Shown: one piece after another, positions 24,167 through 30,099 of the stretch
Layout: every line of letters begins with the position of its first letter
How positions within the stretch are numbered: the first letter of the stretch is position 1
From: a virus
Strand: one strand, 5' to 3'
Virus record (IMG/VR): IMGVR_UViG_3300006929_000068
Coordinates: 1 to 30,099 of that record
Length of the DNA: 30,099 nucleotides
The notes under the pieces: generated by a model
Told to the model about the DNA's origin: nothing
What the model saw: only the letters and a program-made list of their open reading frames with translations
Database searches by the model: none
Translations under genes and position numbers: made by a program

Positions 24167-25901
24167 TCCAATCACTCCCTACTTTATATTCACCAGTTAA
24201 AGGACAACGTAGATTAAAATGCTCTGCTGCTTCTTCTATAGCTTCTACACCTAGCTGACCTACTATATCTGCTTGGTCTTCTTGTACTTGTACCTGCCAC
24301 TCATCGTGTATATTAGCAACAAAGGTAGCATTCAACTTATTAGCTTTAATCTTTTCATCTAAAAGTATCAGAGCTTTCTTCATTGCTATAGCGCCACCAC
24401 CTTGCAAGAGACTATTAAGAGCAGCGTGTTCACTTCTAATAGCAATACAACGTCCGTCTATTCCTTTGAGGAACCCTCTTTTAGCTGCCTTCTGTACTCG
24501 TTTCGTAAGTGAGCCAAGTGAGGGTAGATTGCCGAGGAAACGTTCTTTAAGCTGTTTACCATTAGATCTACTTCCTCCAACCACTTTCCCAAGTTTTTCA
24601 TCTCCTGCTCCGTATATGAAGGCATAGATGAAAGTTTTAGCCTTATCTCTTGATTGAATTCCTGCAAGTCTTTGGTTAACCGCATGTATATCTCCATTAA
24701 GGATTTCATTTATATACTCCTCGTCCTTCATGTAATGGGCAAGCATCCTTAATTCAAGTTGGGATGCGTCTATACCTACTAACTTATATCCATCAGGGAC
24801 AGTCCAACAAGACCTACATTCCTTACCATATTGACTACCCATATTAGGAACTTGGGCAACGTTCGGTCCTCGATGACTCATACGATTTGTAATTGTCCCG
24901 TTGGATATAACCGTACCATGTACCCGGCCATCATCTTGTAACTCATCGAGCCATGATGATAACTGAGCTATCCTCTTCTGTAGTAATAAGAACTCTGAGA
25001 TAAGTTTAGCCTCTGGTATATGTTGTACCTTTTTAAGAGTACCCTCATCTACAATAGGCTGTCCTGTAGGAGTAAATTTTTCTGGCTTCCATCCTAAATC
25101 TTTAAGATGTTCTCCAATTTGTTTACGTGATCCAAGATTAAATACCTGTAGTTTCTTTCTCATAAATGGTTTTATACTTGAAGGCCACGCACAATTGAAT
25201 CCTGCATATTCTTCTTTAGTCAGTCCTCTCTTAGAGAGAGTACCATCTTTTTTAATATAAGGAGTGACCAACTTATCGTCTACCCATTTAGGTTTAAAGG
25301 TTTCTTTTACCTCATCTTCTACTTCAGATATTCTAGTCTTTAACTTAGCAAGGAATGTCATAGCTTGGCGTTCATCAAAAAAGAATCCCGCCTCTTCTTG
25401 AGCATTTATAATCTTAGTTACATCCTGCTCTATCTCAATAGACTCTTTACTAAAGTTAGTACCATCTCTTAATAGCTGGTTGTAGACTAGTTCGTTAAGG
25501 CGAACATCTTGAACACAGTAGTCCATCATATTAGGAGTATAACTATCAAATGTTTCAGGCTGTTCTTTCTTAGGATAGCCTACTCGATACCCCCACGTTT
25601 GTAGGCTATGTCCGTTCTCTTGAACCGGGTTAAACAATCGTGACATTACAAGAGTATCTTCAATATCTGCCTGTAGTTTTATATTAAATAGTTTTTCTAC
25701 TACTGGAATATCGAAGCCTATAATGTTATGTCCGATTAATACATCGGCCCGTTGTAGTAACTTAACTCCTTCTTCAATGTTATCTGGATCAAACTTATAA
25801 ACATCTCCACCTAGTTCTTTAGCTACTATACACCATATCTTAGTCGCATCTAATCCATCAGTTTCAATATCGAATACAACTTTAAAAGGACTCGTCTTCA
25901 T
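24153..25901 (-). CDS. family A DNA polymerase with 3'-5' exonuclease (T7 type)
   Basis: I chose ATG 25901 (582 residues), with GGAG nine bases upstream; a TTG two codons earlier is possible. The proofreading exonuclease has Exo I Asp11/Glu13 (DIETDG), Exo II Asn59/Asp64 (NIIGFD) and Exo III Tyr128/Asp132 (YCVQD). The polymerase has motif A at Asp378 (DASQLELR), motif B Arg418/Lys422/Tyr426 (RDKAKTFIYAFIYG) and motif C His532-Asp533-Glu534. Tyr426 matches T7 Tyr526. It is shorter than T7 gp5 (704), and the Exo III to motif A distance suggests that the thioredoxin-binding loop is missing. It overlaps the primase-helicase gene by 20 bases. Confidence 0.93.
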   Translation of the reverse strand: MKTSPFKVVFDIETDGLDATKIWCIVAKELGGDVYKFDPDNIEEGVKLLQRADVLIGHNIIGFDIPVVEKLFNIKLQADIEDTLVMSRLFNPVQENGHSLQTWGYRVGYPKKEQPETFDSYTPNMMDYCVQDVRLNELVYNQLLRDGTNFSKESIEIEQDVTKIINAQEEAGFFFDERQAMTFLAKLKTRISEVEDEVKETFKPKWVDDKLVTPYIKKDGTLSKRGLTKEEYAGFNCAWPSSIKPFMRKKLQVFNLGSRKQIGEHLKDLGWKPEKFTPTGQPIVDEGTLKKVQHIPEAKLISEFLLLQKRIAQLSSWLDELQDDGRVHGTVISNGTITNRMSHRGPNVAQVPNMGSQYGKECRSCWTVPDGYKLVGIDASQLELRMLAHYMKDEEYINEILNGDIHAVNQRLAGIQSRDKAKTFIYAFIYGAGDEKLGKVVGGSRSNGKQLKERFLGNLPSLGSLTKRVQKAAKRGFLKGIDGRCIAIRSEHAALNSLLQGGGAIAMKKALILLDEKIKANKLNATFVANIHDEWQVQVQEDQADIVGQLGVEAIEEAAEHFNLRCPLTGEYKVGSDWSETH

Positions 25902-27531
25902 TATCAAAAGTCTCCTCGTCTGTCACTTCATACAGCCGACCAGTTTCTGAATCATATTTTAAAGCACAGGCTAATCCAGTGTCTCCTGTATATCTAGACT
26001 TTAGTACACGAACTCTAGTAGTGTTGGCCTCTTCTTCATTGTTTGCCTGTTGGTTGCGCTCTAGTGCAATGACACAATCTGAAAGCTGTGCTATGCCCTG
26101 AGAGCCTTTTAAATGACTGAGAGATACTTGGATACCCTTCTCATGCCCACGCTCTCCAGCAGCCCTGCGTAGGTGTGATACAAGTAACATACCTACACCA
26201 GTTTCTTCTACTAAACTTCGTAATCTATTCATCAAAGAATCGATACCTCGCCTCTCATCTCCCTCACTAAGTACATTAACTAGCATGTGTAAATGGTCAA
26301 CGATGACCCACTTACATTCGCATCCTATAATAATGTATCTTAATTTAGAAAAGAACTCTTCAATATCCGTTACTCCTAAGTGCGAGTGAATAAACACTCT
26401 ACCCTTTTGAATGATTGTATCGAATAGTTTTGATAGTTCCTCATCACTGTAGGCTTCTCTCTTTTCTTTGAGATACAGTCTATCGTTAGCCTCAATAGAT
26501 ATTATACCGTCAGCGGTTCTGTATTTATTTTCTTCAAGGGCAATGATTCCTATATTATCTTTGGTCTGTTTGATTAGCCAGTGTTCTAATTCTCGTACAA
26601 CACTGGACTTTCCAAGTCCCGTTCCACCCGTAAAGGTAACAAGCTCTCCCTGCCGTAAACCAAAAAGTTTTTGATTCAAACCTTCCCACGGGAAAGATAT
26701 ACTTTCTATTTCTTTACGGTGTAACCATTCATCTTTTAAGCTGGATAATTCTACAATACCTGAGGGCGTATAAGTTTTAGCTTCCCACCAAGCATTAGTG
26801 AATTCCTGAAACTTTTTATTACGCAGCATATCATTGGCATCTTTATAGCCATTGGGGAATGACATTATCTTTACTTTCCCCGGCCTAAGTATACCAGCTA
26901 CTTTTTTAGCAGCCTCATTACCTGCCTTATCATTATCAAAACAAAGAACTATATTTTGAAATGACTCAACAAATTCTATGCTCTCCCGTATATCTTTAAC
27001 TGCTCCAGCAGCCCCACGTTTCAGAGATACAACAGCCCATTTTCCTTGGAACATTTCACTAACTGCCATTGCATCACATTCTCCTTCTGTAATGGTCAGG
27101 TATTTAGCTCCCTTTGAATTGAAGAGTTGCTCTCCAAACAAACCAGTTCCTTCAAATGTACCGCCCGTTACAAATCCTTTATTAGCTACGTGTCTGGTTT
27201 TAGTACCGACGATTTCTGTGCCATTAAAATATGGGTAAATATGTTGGGCCATTTTCCCATCAATTAATACACTACGAACTCCGAATTTTGTAGCTGTCTC
27301 TTTGGATATGCCACGATCTGATAAGTCATTAAAAGATCCTGCATAAGAATTAAGGAAGGTATTTTTAGGGGCTTTGAATTCAACTATGGTATCTTGATCT
27401 GTTGCTTCATCGTACTTAGGGAATCGGGTCTGACAACTAAAACACCATGCTGATCCGTCATCGTTCAAACCTACAGGGTCTGATCCACCGCACTTGGGAC
27501 AGGGCAATTTAGTTTTAACAAAATTTCCCAT
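25882..27531 (-). CDS. bifunctional primase-helicase (T7 gp4 type)
   Basis: I chose ATG 27531, with AGGAGA just upstream (549 residues). It makes RNA primers and unwinds DNA at the fork. Domains in order: zinc ribbon with Cys11, Cys14, Cys30, Cys33; TOPRIM with Glu149 (TEGECDA) and Asp199/Asp201 (CFDNDKAG); RecA-type helicase with Walker A at 301-310 (TGGTGLGKSS), Walker B Asp412 (WVIVDH) and LLVSHLRR. The last residues are acidic and end in Phe (DNEDESF), like the T7 gp4 tail that contacts the polymerase. The short hairpin at 27551-27586 lies just before it. Confidence 0.93.
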   Translation of the reverse strand: MGNFVKTKLPCPKCGGSDPVGLNDDGSAWCFSCQTRFPKYDEATDQDTIVEFKAPKNTFLNSYAGSFNDLSDRGISKETATKFGVRSVLIDGKMAQHIYPYFNGTEIVGTKTRHVANKGFVTGGTFEGTGLFGEQLFNSKGAKYLTITEGECDAMAVSEMFQGKWAVVSLKRGAAGAVKDIRESIEFVESFQNIVLCFDNDKAGNEAAKKVAGILRPGKVKIMSFPNGYKDANDMLRNKKFQEFTNAWWEAKTYTPSGIVELSSLKDEWLHRKEIESISFPWEGLNQKLFGLRQGELVTFTGGTGLGKSSVVRELEHWLIKQTKDNIGIIALEENKYRTADGIISIEANDRLYLKEKREAYSDEELSKLFDTIIQKGRVFIHSHLGVTDIEEFFSKLRYIIIGCECKWVIVDHLHMLVNVLSEGDERRGIDSLMNRLRSLVEETGVGMLLVSHLRRAAGERGHEKGIQVSLSHLKGSQGIAQLSDCVIALERNQQANNEEEANTTRVRVLKSRYTGDTGLACALKYDSETGRLYEVTDEETFDNEDESF

Positions 27532-27535
27532 ACTG

Positions 27536-27541
27536 TCTCCT
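27536..27541 (-). promoter_or_regulatory. ribosome binding site deciding the primase-helicase start
   Basis: AGGAGA on the - strand is four bases before the ATG at 27531. An alternative in-frame start nine codons upstream lies inside the hairpin arm and has no such site. Confidence 0.6.
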
Positions 27542-27550
27542 ATTAAAAGA

Positions 27551-27586
27551 CTAGGCATTCTATTAAAGACTTCATAGAATGCCTAG
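27551..27586 (-). terminator. 13-bp perfect hairpin, possible terminator or attenuator
   Basis: CTAGGCATTCTAT at 27551-27563 is exactly complementary to ATAGAATGCCTAG at 27574-27586, with a 10-base loop. On the - strand it follows the stop of the preceding small gene by a few bases and is followed by TCTTTTAAT, a weak U-tract. It is the only clear stem-loop I saw in the replication operon. It could reduce read-through between the single-stranded-DNA-binding protein region and primase-helicase, or be an RNA processing or stability element. Confidence 0.55.
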
Positions 27587-27593
27587 CCAAGTT

Positions 27594-27833
27594 TTACTTA
27601 GACTCTACTACTTCGACTTCCTCCTCTACCCTAGCCTCTTCACATTGAGCCAATGTATTACCTAATGAATCTCGATATACATTGTTTGCAACAGCTAATG
27701 CCTTAATAATAATATCGACTACTGAAACTGTACGAATAATTGCATCGCTTTCCAATTTAATTTTTGGATTTTTTATATCGTCAGTTTCATATGTTGATAC
27801 TTCTTGCTTTTCGTTTTGAATACTAATCTTCAT
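27594..27833 (-). CDS. small acidic protein, unknown function
   Basis: The product has 79 residues and begins two bases after the stop of the single-stranded-DNA-binding protein gene. The middle part (AIIRTVSVVDIIIKALAVAN) is hydrophobic and helical, probably a buried core rather than a membrane segment. The end is very acidic (EEARVEEEVEVVESK). I do not recognise it. The short gap suggests coupled expression with the binding protein. Confidence 0.6.
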   Translation of the reverse strand: MKISIQNEKQEVSTYETDDIKNPKIKLESDAIIRTVSVVDIIIKALAVANNVYRDSLGNTLAQCEEARVEEEVEVVESK

Positions 27834-27835
27834 AG

Positions 27836-28252
27836 TTAGAATTCTTCTCCGTCTTCAAAGAACTCAGAGCCGTCATCGTTTTTATAAGGTACTAAATCTA
27901 AAACTTGAACAGCTTGTAAATCTAGTCCGATATAAGTACCAAACTTTCCTTCTCCTGAGTACTCATTATATTGCACCCTAACTTTAGAGCCGTTACCAAC
28001 AGCTACCTTGAGTTCAACCTTATTAGAATCTAACAATCTAGGTGCTGGTCTAACTCTACCGTTAGGTCCGTTTACTTTACGCTTCACAATAACTGCTGGA
28101 CCTTCGTCCATTTGTTTTACGTTGTGTCCACGAGAAGCAAACTCATTTGCTGTATCGTCATCGACTACAACATTAACTGTATATACAGGCTCAAACATTG
28201 TATTAGGTGTTGTTATACTAGCCCAATATGCGGTCCCTTCTATAATTGCCAT
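27836..28252 (-). CDS. putative single-stranded-DNA-binding protein
   Basis: The product has 138 residues. It is beta-rich (YWASITTP, YTVNVVVDD, VELKVAVGNGSKVRVQY, YIGLDLQAVQVLDL), which suits an OB fold, and ends in an acidic tail with terminal Phe (GSEFFEDGEEF), the hallmark of T7 gp2.5 and bacterial SSB proteins. It is about 90 residues shorter than T7 gp2.5. GGAGATAG lies upstream of the ATG. Its place at the head of the polymerase module supports this role: coating single-stranded DNA and recruiting polymerase and helicase through the tail. The family is assigned by these features, not by a diagnostic motif. Confidence 0.75.
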   Translation of the reverse strand: MAIIEGTAYWASITTPNTMFEPVYTVNVVVDDDTANEFASRGHNVKQMDEGPAVIVKRKVNGPNGRVRPAPRLLDSNKVELKVAVGNGSKVRVQYNEYSGEGKFGTYIGLDLQAVQVLDLVPYKNDDGSEFFEDGEEF

Positions 28253-28264
28253 ACTCTCTATCTC

Positions 28265-29092
28265 CTAAGTAATGTTAAATTTAAATGTCATTTCACAATT
28301 TGCAAAAGCATTATCTGATTCTTCAAATACTAATGCGCCTACATATTTTTGTACAGCATTAACCAATGACTGACTAGCTGTTCCTGATTCTGCATTCTTA
28401 AAATTTGTTACTCCTTCTGTTGTTATATCAAACCACACTTTAATATCCTGCCTACTAGTAGCATTAATGTTTTGAAGTCTTCTTTGTAGATCAGAAAGAA
28501 GTTCTTTTCTATTTAAGGCTTCAGTAGGGGCTGGACATTTCGCTAATGATTTATCTACAGGCTCACTTATAGATTCATTTACGGGTTCTTCTTTAAGTAT
28601 GGGTTCATTTACTAAGTCTTCCTCTCCAAATAATACATTGTGATTGAACTGAATACTAGAAACTTTATTACTTAGTTCTTGTATCATTAATAAAAGAGAA
28701 GACACTTCGTTATTTAATTCTCTAGAACGAGAAGCCATCATAGCGTGGTCTTTTGATGCATCAACACTCAATGTTTCAACCCGGCCTTCGACTTTCTCTA
28801 AGTGTTCAGAAACTAAATTAGTTTGTTCCCCTACTATATTGTTTAAGCTAACTAAATCTTGATTGATTTCATATGACCTTTGTAATGAATAATCAATTCT
28901 TTCTGATAGAGCGTTGTCTATTTCTTGAAAGCTATCAGTTACCTTTTGATATTGAGTAACGGCTTTTCTTTCTACACTATCTATCTGTTCTGAAATCCTT
29001 GGACTCAGAATATAGACTGTTGCTGATGCTACTAGTATCGCTACTAATGTAGATACCGCTAATGTTTGTACTACTGTTAATAAATTTTTCAT
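28265..29092 (-). CDS. one-TM protein with coiled coil and possible TonB-like C-terminal domain
   Basis: The product has 275 residues, with AAGGAGA before the ATG. Residues 8-30 form a transmembrane helix (QTLAVSTLVAILVASATVYI). Residues 34-150 are a helical coiled coil, 155-192 an acidic, Pro/Glu-containing linker (NEPILKEEPVNESISEP), and 193-275 a small domain with the pattern of the TonB/TolA C-terminus: DIKVWFDITTEGVTN, SLVNAVQKYVGALVFEE, EMTFKFNI. Cys186 and Cys266 could form a disulfide in the periplasm. The likely topology is N-terminus inside. It could act on TonB-dependent receptors or block other phages. A membrane anchor for replication (as phi29 p16.7) is the alternative. Confidence 0.5.
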   Translation of the reverse strand: MKNLLTVVQTLAVSTLVAILVASATVYILSPRISEQIDSVERKAVTQYQKVTDSFQEIDNALSERIDYSLQRSYEINQDLVSLNNIVGEQTNLVSEHLEKVEGRVETLSVDASKDHAMMASRSRELNNEVSSLLLMIQELSNKVSSIQFNHNVLFGEEDLVNEPILKEEPVNESISEPVDKSLAKCPAPTEALNRKELLSDLQRRLQNINATSRQDIKVWFDITTEGVTNFKNAESGTASQSLVNAVQKYVGALVFEESDNAFANCEMTFKFNIT

Positions 29093-29096
29093 GCTA

Positions 29097-29103
29097 TCTC
29101 CTT
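29097..29103 (-). promoter_or_regulatory. ribosome binding site of the TonB-like gene
   Basis: AAGGAGA on the - strand lies four bases before the ATG at 29092, one of the strongest sites in the right arm. The 27-base gap upstream also holds the palindrome TAAACGTTTA (29109-29118). Confidence 0.55.
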
Positions 29104-29119
29104 AACATTAAACGTTTAT

Positions 29120-29374
29120 TTAATTTTTAGAATCTCGAAGTACCAGTTTTATTGCTCCTTTATTTTCGATAGTGCTCCTTAATTGTCTAAGTTCTGTTAA
29201 ATCTATATCTGGAAAAGTCCAGAATTTTTTATCTTTAACTCTAGTGGCTTTGAATATATTAGTAACAACTTCCATTGTTACCACCGCATCGACAACTTCT
29301 TCTATAGTATCTTGATATGTCTTCATTTTAGTTTGCTGATTGTCAATCATCACATCTAATATGAATTCATCCAC
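29120..29374 (-). CDS. small protein, unknown function
   Basis: The product has 84 residues and is mixed alpha/beta in appearance: a start with FILDVMIDNQQTKMKTYQDT, a helix EEVVDAVVTMEVVTNIFKAT, and an end with IDLTELRQLRSTIENKG. There is no membrane segment or known motif. It overlaps the upstream gene by 19 bases. It belongs to the cluster of small early-type genes at the right end. Confidence 0.55.
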   Translation of the reverse strand: MDEFILDVMIDNQQTKMKTYQDTIEEVVDAVVTMEVVTNIFKATRVKDKKFWTFPDIDLTELRQLRSTIENKGAIKLVLRDSKN

Positions 29375-29691
29375 AAGTTATTATTATTTCTTTGGATCTG
29401 TTTTCGTTTATCATTGAACTCATCTAGTTCTCCTACTGTTGAAATGTGTGGATATTTTTTTAAAATCTTCATTATCCACTTACTTGTCATATAAGATAAG
29501 CGTATACATCTATGCTCCTGCCCATTAGAATTTGAAACCATCGCATAGAAATGAGTTTGTTTAGGAAGTAAAGACTTAAAAGTTTTTAAATTAATTCCTT
29601 CTCCTTCTTCCTCACTAACCAAAGACTTCAACCATTCGATTTGTAATTGTTTAGTTTTTCTTCTTAGCTCCTTTAACTTTTTTGAATTCAT
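29356..29691 (-). CDS. small basic protein, unknown function
   Basis: I chose ATG 29691 (MNSKKL, 111 residues); a start 13 codons upstream would overlap the previous gene further. The N-terminal third is a basic helix (KLKELRRKTKQLQIEWLKSL). The middle has HFYAMVSNSNGQEH and CIRLSYMTSKWIMKILKKYP, suggesting a small folded domain. A nucleic-acid-binding role is possible from the charge but not supported by a motif. It overlaps both neighbours. Confidence 0.55.
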   Translation of the reverse strand: MNSKKLKELRRKTKQLQIEWLKSLVSEEEGEGINLKTFKSLLPKQTHFYAMVSNSNGQEHRCIRLSYMTSKWIMKILKKYPHISTVGELDEFNDKRKQIQRNNNNLWMNSY

Positions 29692-29833
29692 TCCAAGGTT
29701 CCGAATACAAACAAAAGAATATGTTACCATCGTCAGCCTGATAAGTAAACTGAGCCGACAGTAAGTTAAGTACGCGGCCTGTTCTTTCTTCGTGCTGTAT
29801 GTATTGTCCTACTTCTGGTGTTTTACGTTTCAT
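29651..29833 (-). CDS. small beta-rich protein, unknown function
   Basis: The product has 60 residues. The pattern VGQYIQHEERTGRVLNLLSA, FTYQADDGNIFFCLY suggests a small beta barrel, somewhat like an SH3 or KOW fold; the end is basic (EFKKVKGAKKKN). Its ATG shares one base with the upstream TAA (TAATG), so the two genes are coupled. Function unknown. Confidence 0.55.
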   Translation of the reverse strand: MKRKTPEVGQYIQHEERTGRVLNLLSAQFTYQADDGNIFFCLYSEPWNEFKKVKGAKKKN

Positions 29834-30000
29834 TAGAATCTATCTTTATCATCTACTTCATAGCTATAGACAACTTTCATTATGTCCTCAAACATCTTTC
29901 TGAAATCATCGGCATCCATATACTCACATCGATTATGCATGTGATGATAGCGATACTCTTTGTAGACGGAATCGAATTGATCTTCAGTGTACAGAATCAT
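29833..30000 (-). CDS. 55-residue acidic protein, unknown function
   Basis: The ATG at 30000 has AAAGGAGA seven bases upstream and overlaps the preceding stop (ATGA). The protein begins MILYTEDQFDSVYKEYRYHH and ends in DDKDRF; it is helical, His/Tyr-rich and acidic. The overlaps of four bases upstream and one base downstream support translation. Confidence 0.55.
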   Translation of the reverse strand: MILYTEDQFDSVYKEYRYHHMHNRCEYMDADDFRKMFEDIMKVVYSYEVDDKDRF

Positions 30001-30098
30001 ACGTGTTCTCCTTTAGCTTTAATTGCAAAGGTATCGAACCAATCCACACTTATTATTCTATCATGTTTAAGAGTAAATTCTGAGTTCTCTTCTATATC
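29997..30098 (-). CDS. C-terminal end of a truncated gene
   Basis: An open frame on the - strand enters from the right edge and ends at a TGA overlapping the next ATG. Only the last 33 residues are visible (HDRIISVDWFDTFAIKAKGE). The length is too short to assign a family. The four-base overlap indicates that it belongs to the same operon. Confidence 0.5.
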   Translation of the reverse strand, partial: DIEENSEFTLKHDRIISVDWFDTFAIKAKGEHV

Positions 30099-30099
30099 T

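Noticed and set aside
1-30099. tRNA genes, insertion sequences, integrase or attachment site
   Set aside because: I looked for cloverleaf-type stretches, transposase or recombinase motifs and terminal repeats and saw none, although a tRNA scan would be more sensitive than reading by eye.

Overview
The window is a continuous stretch of a tailed-phage genome (Caudoviricetes). It is AT-rich (judged by eye), almost fully coding, and most likely from a virus of a Gram-negative marine bacterium. The host inference rests on Shine-Dalgarno starts, two signal-peptide proteins, a possible TonB-like periplasmic protein, and gene families I associate with marine phages (phage NrdA/NrdB, a 2OG-Fe(II) oxygenase, a 3TM-type holin). 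No terminase, capsid, portal, RNA polymerase, integrase, recognisable endolysin, tRNA or CRISPR array is visible. There is no gap above 300 bases without a gene.

Left arm, + strand, 2-17665. It starts with the tail of a truncated gene, then two overlapping exported proteins, a membrane-anchored coiled-coil protein and two small one-TM proteins. A 13.3 kb block of five large genes follows (2740-16089; 4,436 residues in total). I read these as virion-internal or DNA-ejection proteins: an N/Q-rich protein whose last ~500 residues form 45 in-phase 11-residue repeats, a protein with a cationic amphipathic start, an acidic protein, a helical protein, and a 2,163-residue protein carrying an HExxH motif. 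A one-TM protein, a probable holin and five small genes close the arm.

Right arm, - strand, 30098-17667. Transcription runs right to left: small early-type genes, a one-TM protein with a possible TonB-like C-terminal domain, a single-stranded-DNA-binding protein, a primase-helicase, a T7-type DNA polymerase, four successive PD-(D/E)XK-fold nucleases (the last of them T7 endonuclease I-like), a DUF3310 protein, then nrdA, a small conserved gene, a 2OG-Fe(II) oxygenase, nrdB and one more small gene. Many of these genes overlap by 1-20 bases, which indicates one translationally coupled operon. The module copies DNA, resolves and degrades nucleic acid, and makes deoxynucleotides.

The two arms converge at 17665/17667 with a single base between stop codons. 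The observations most worth following up are the unbroken hendecad rod (4552-6036), the possible phage TonB-like protein (28265-29092), the HExxH motif in the giant protein, and the run of nucleases.
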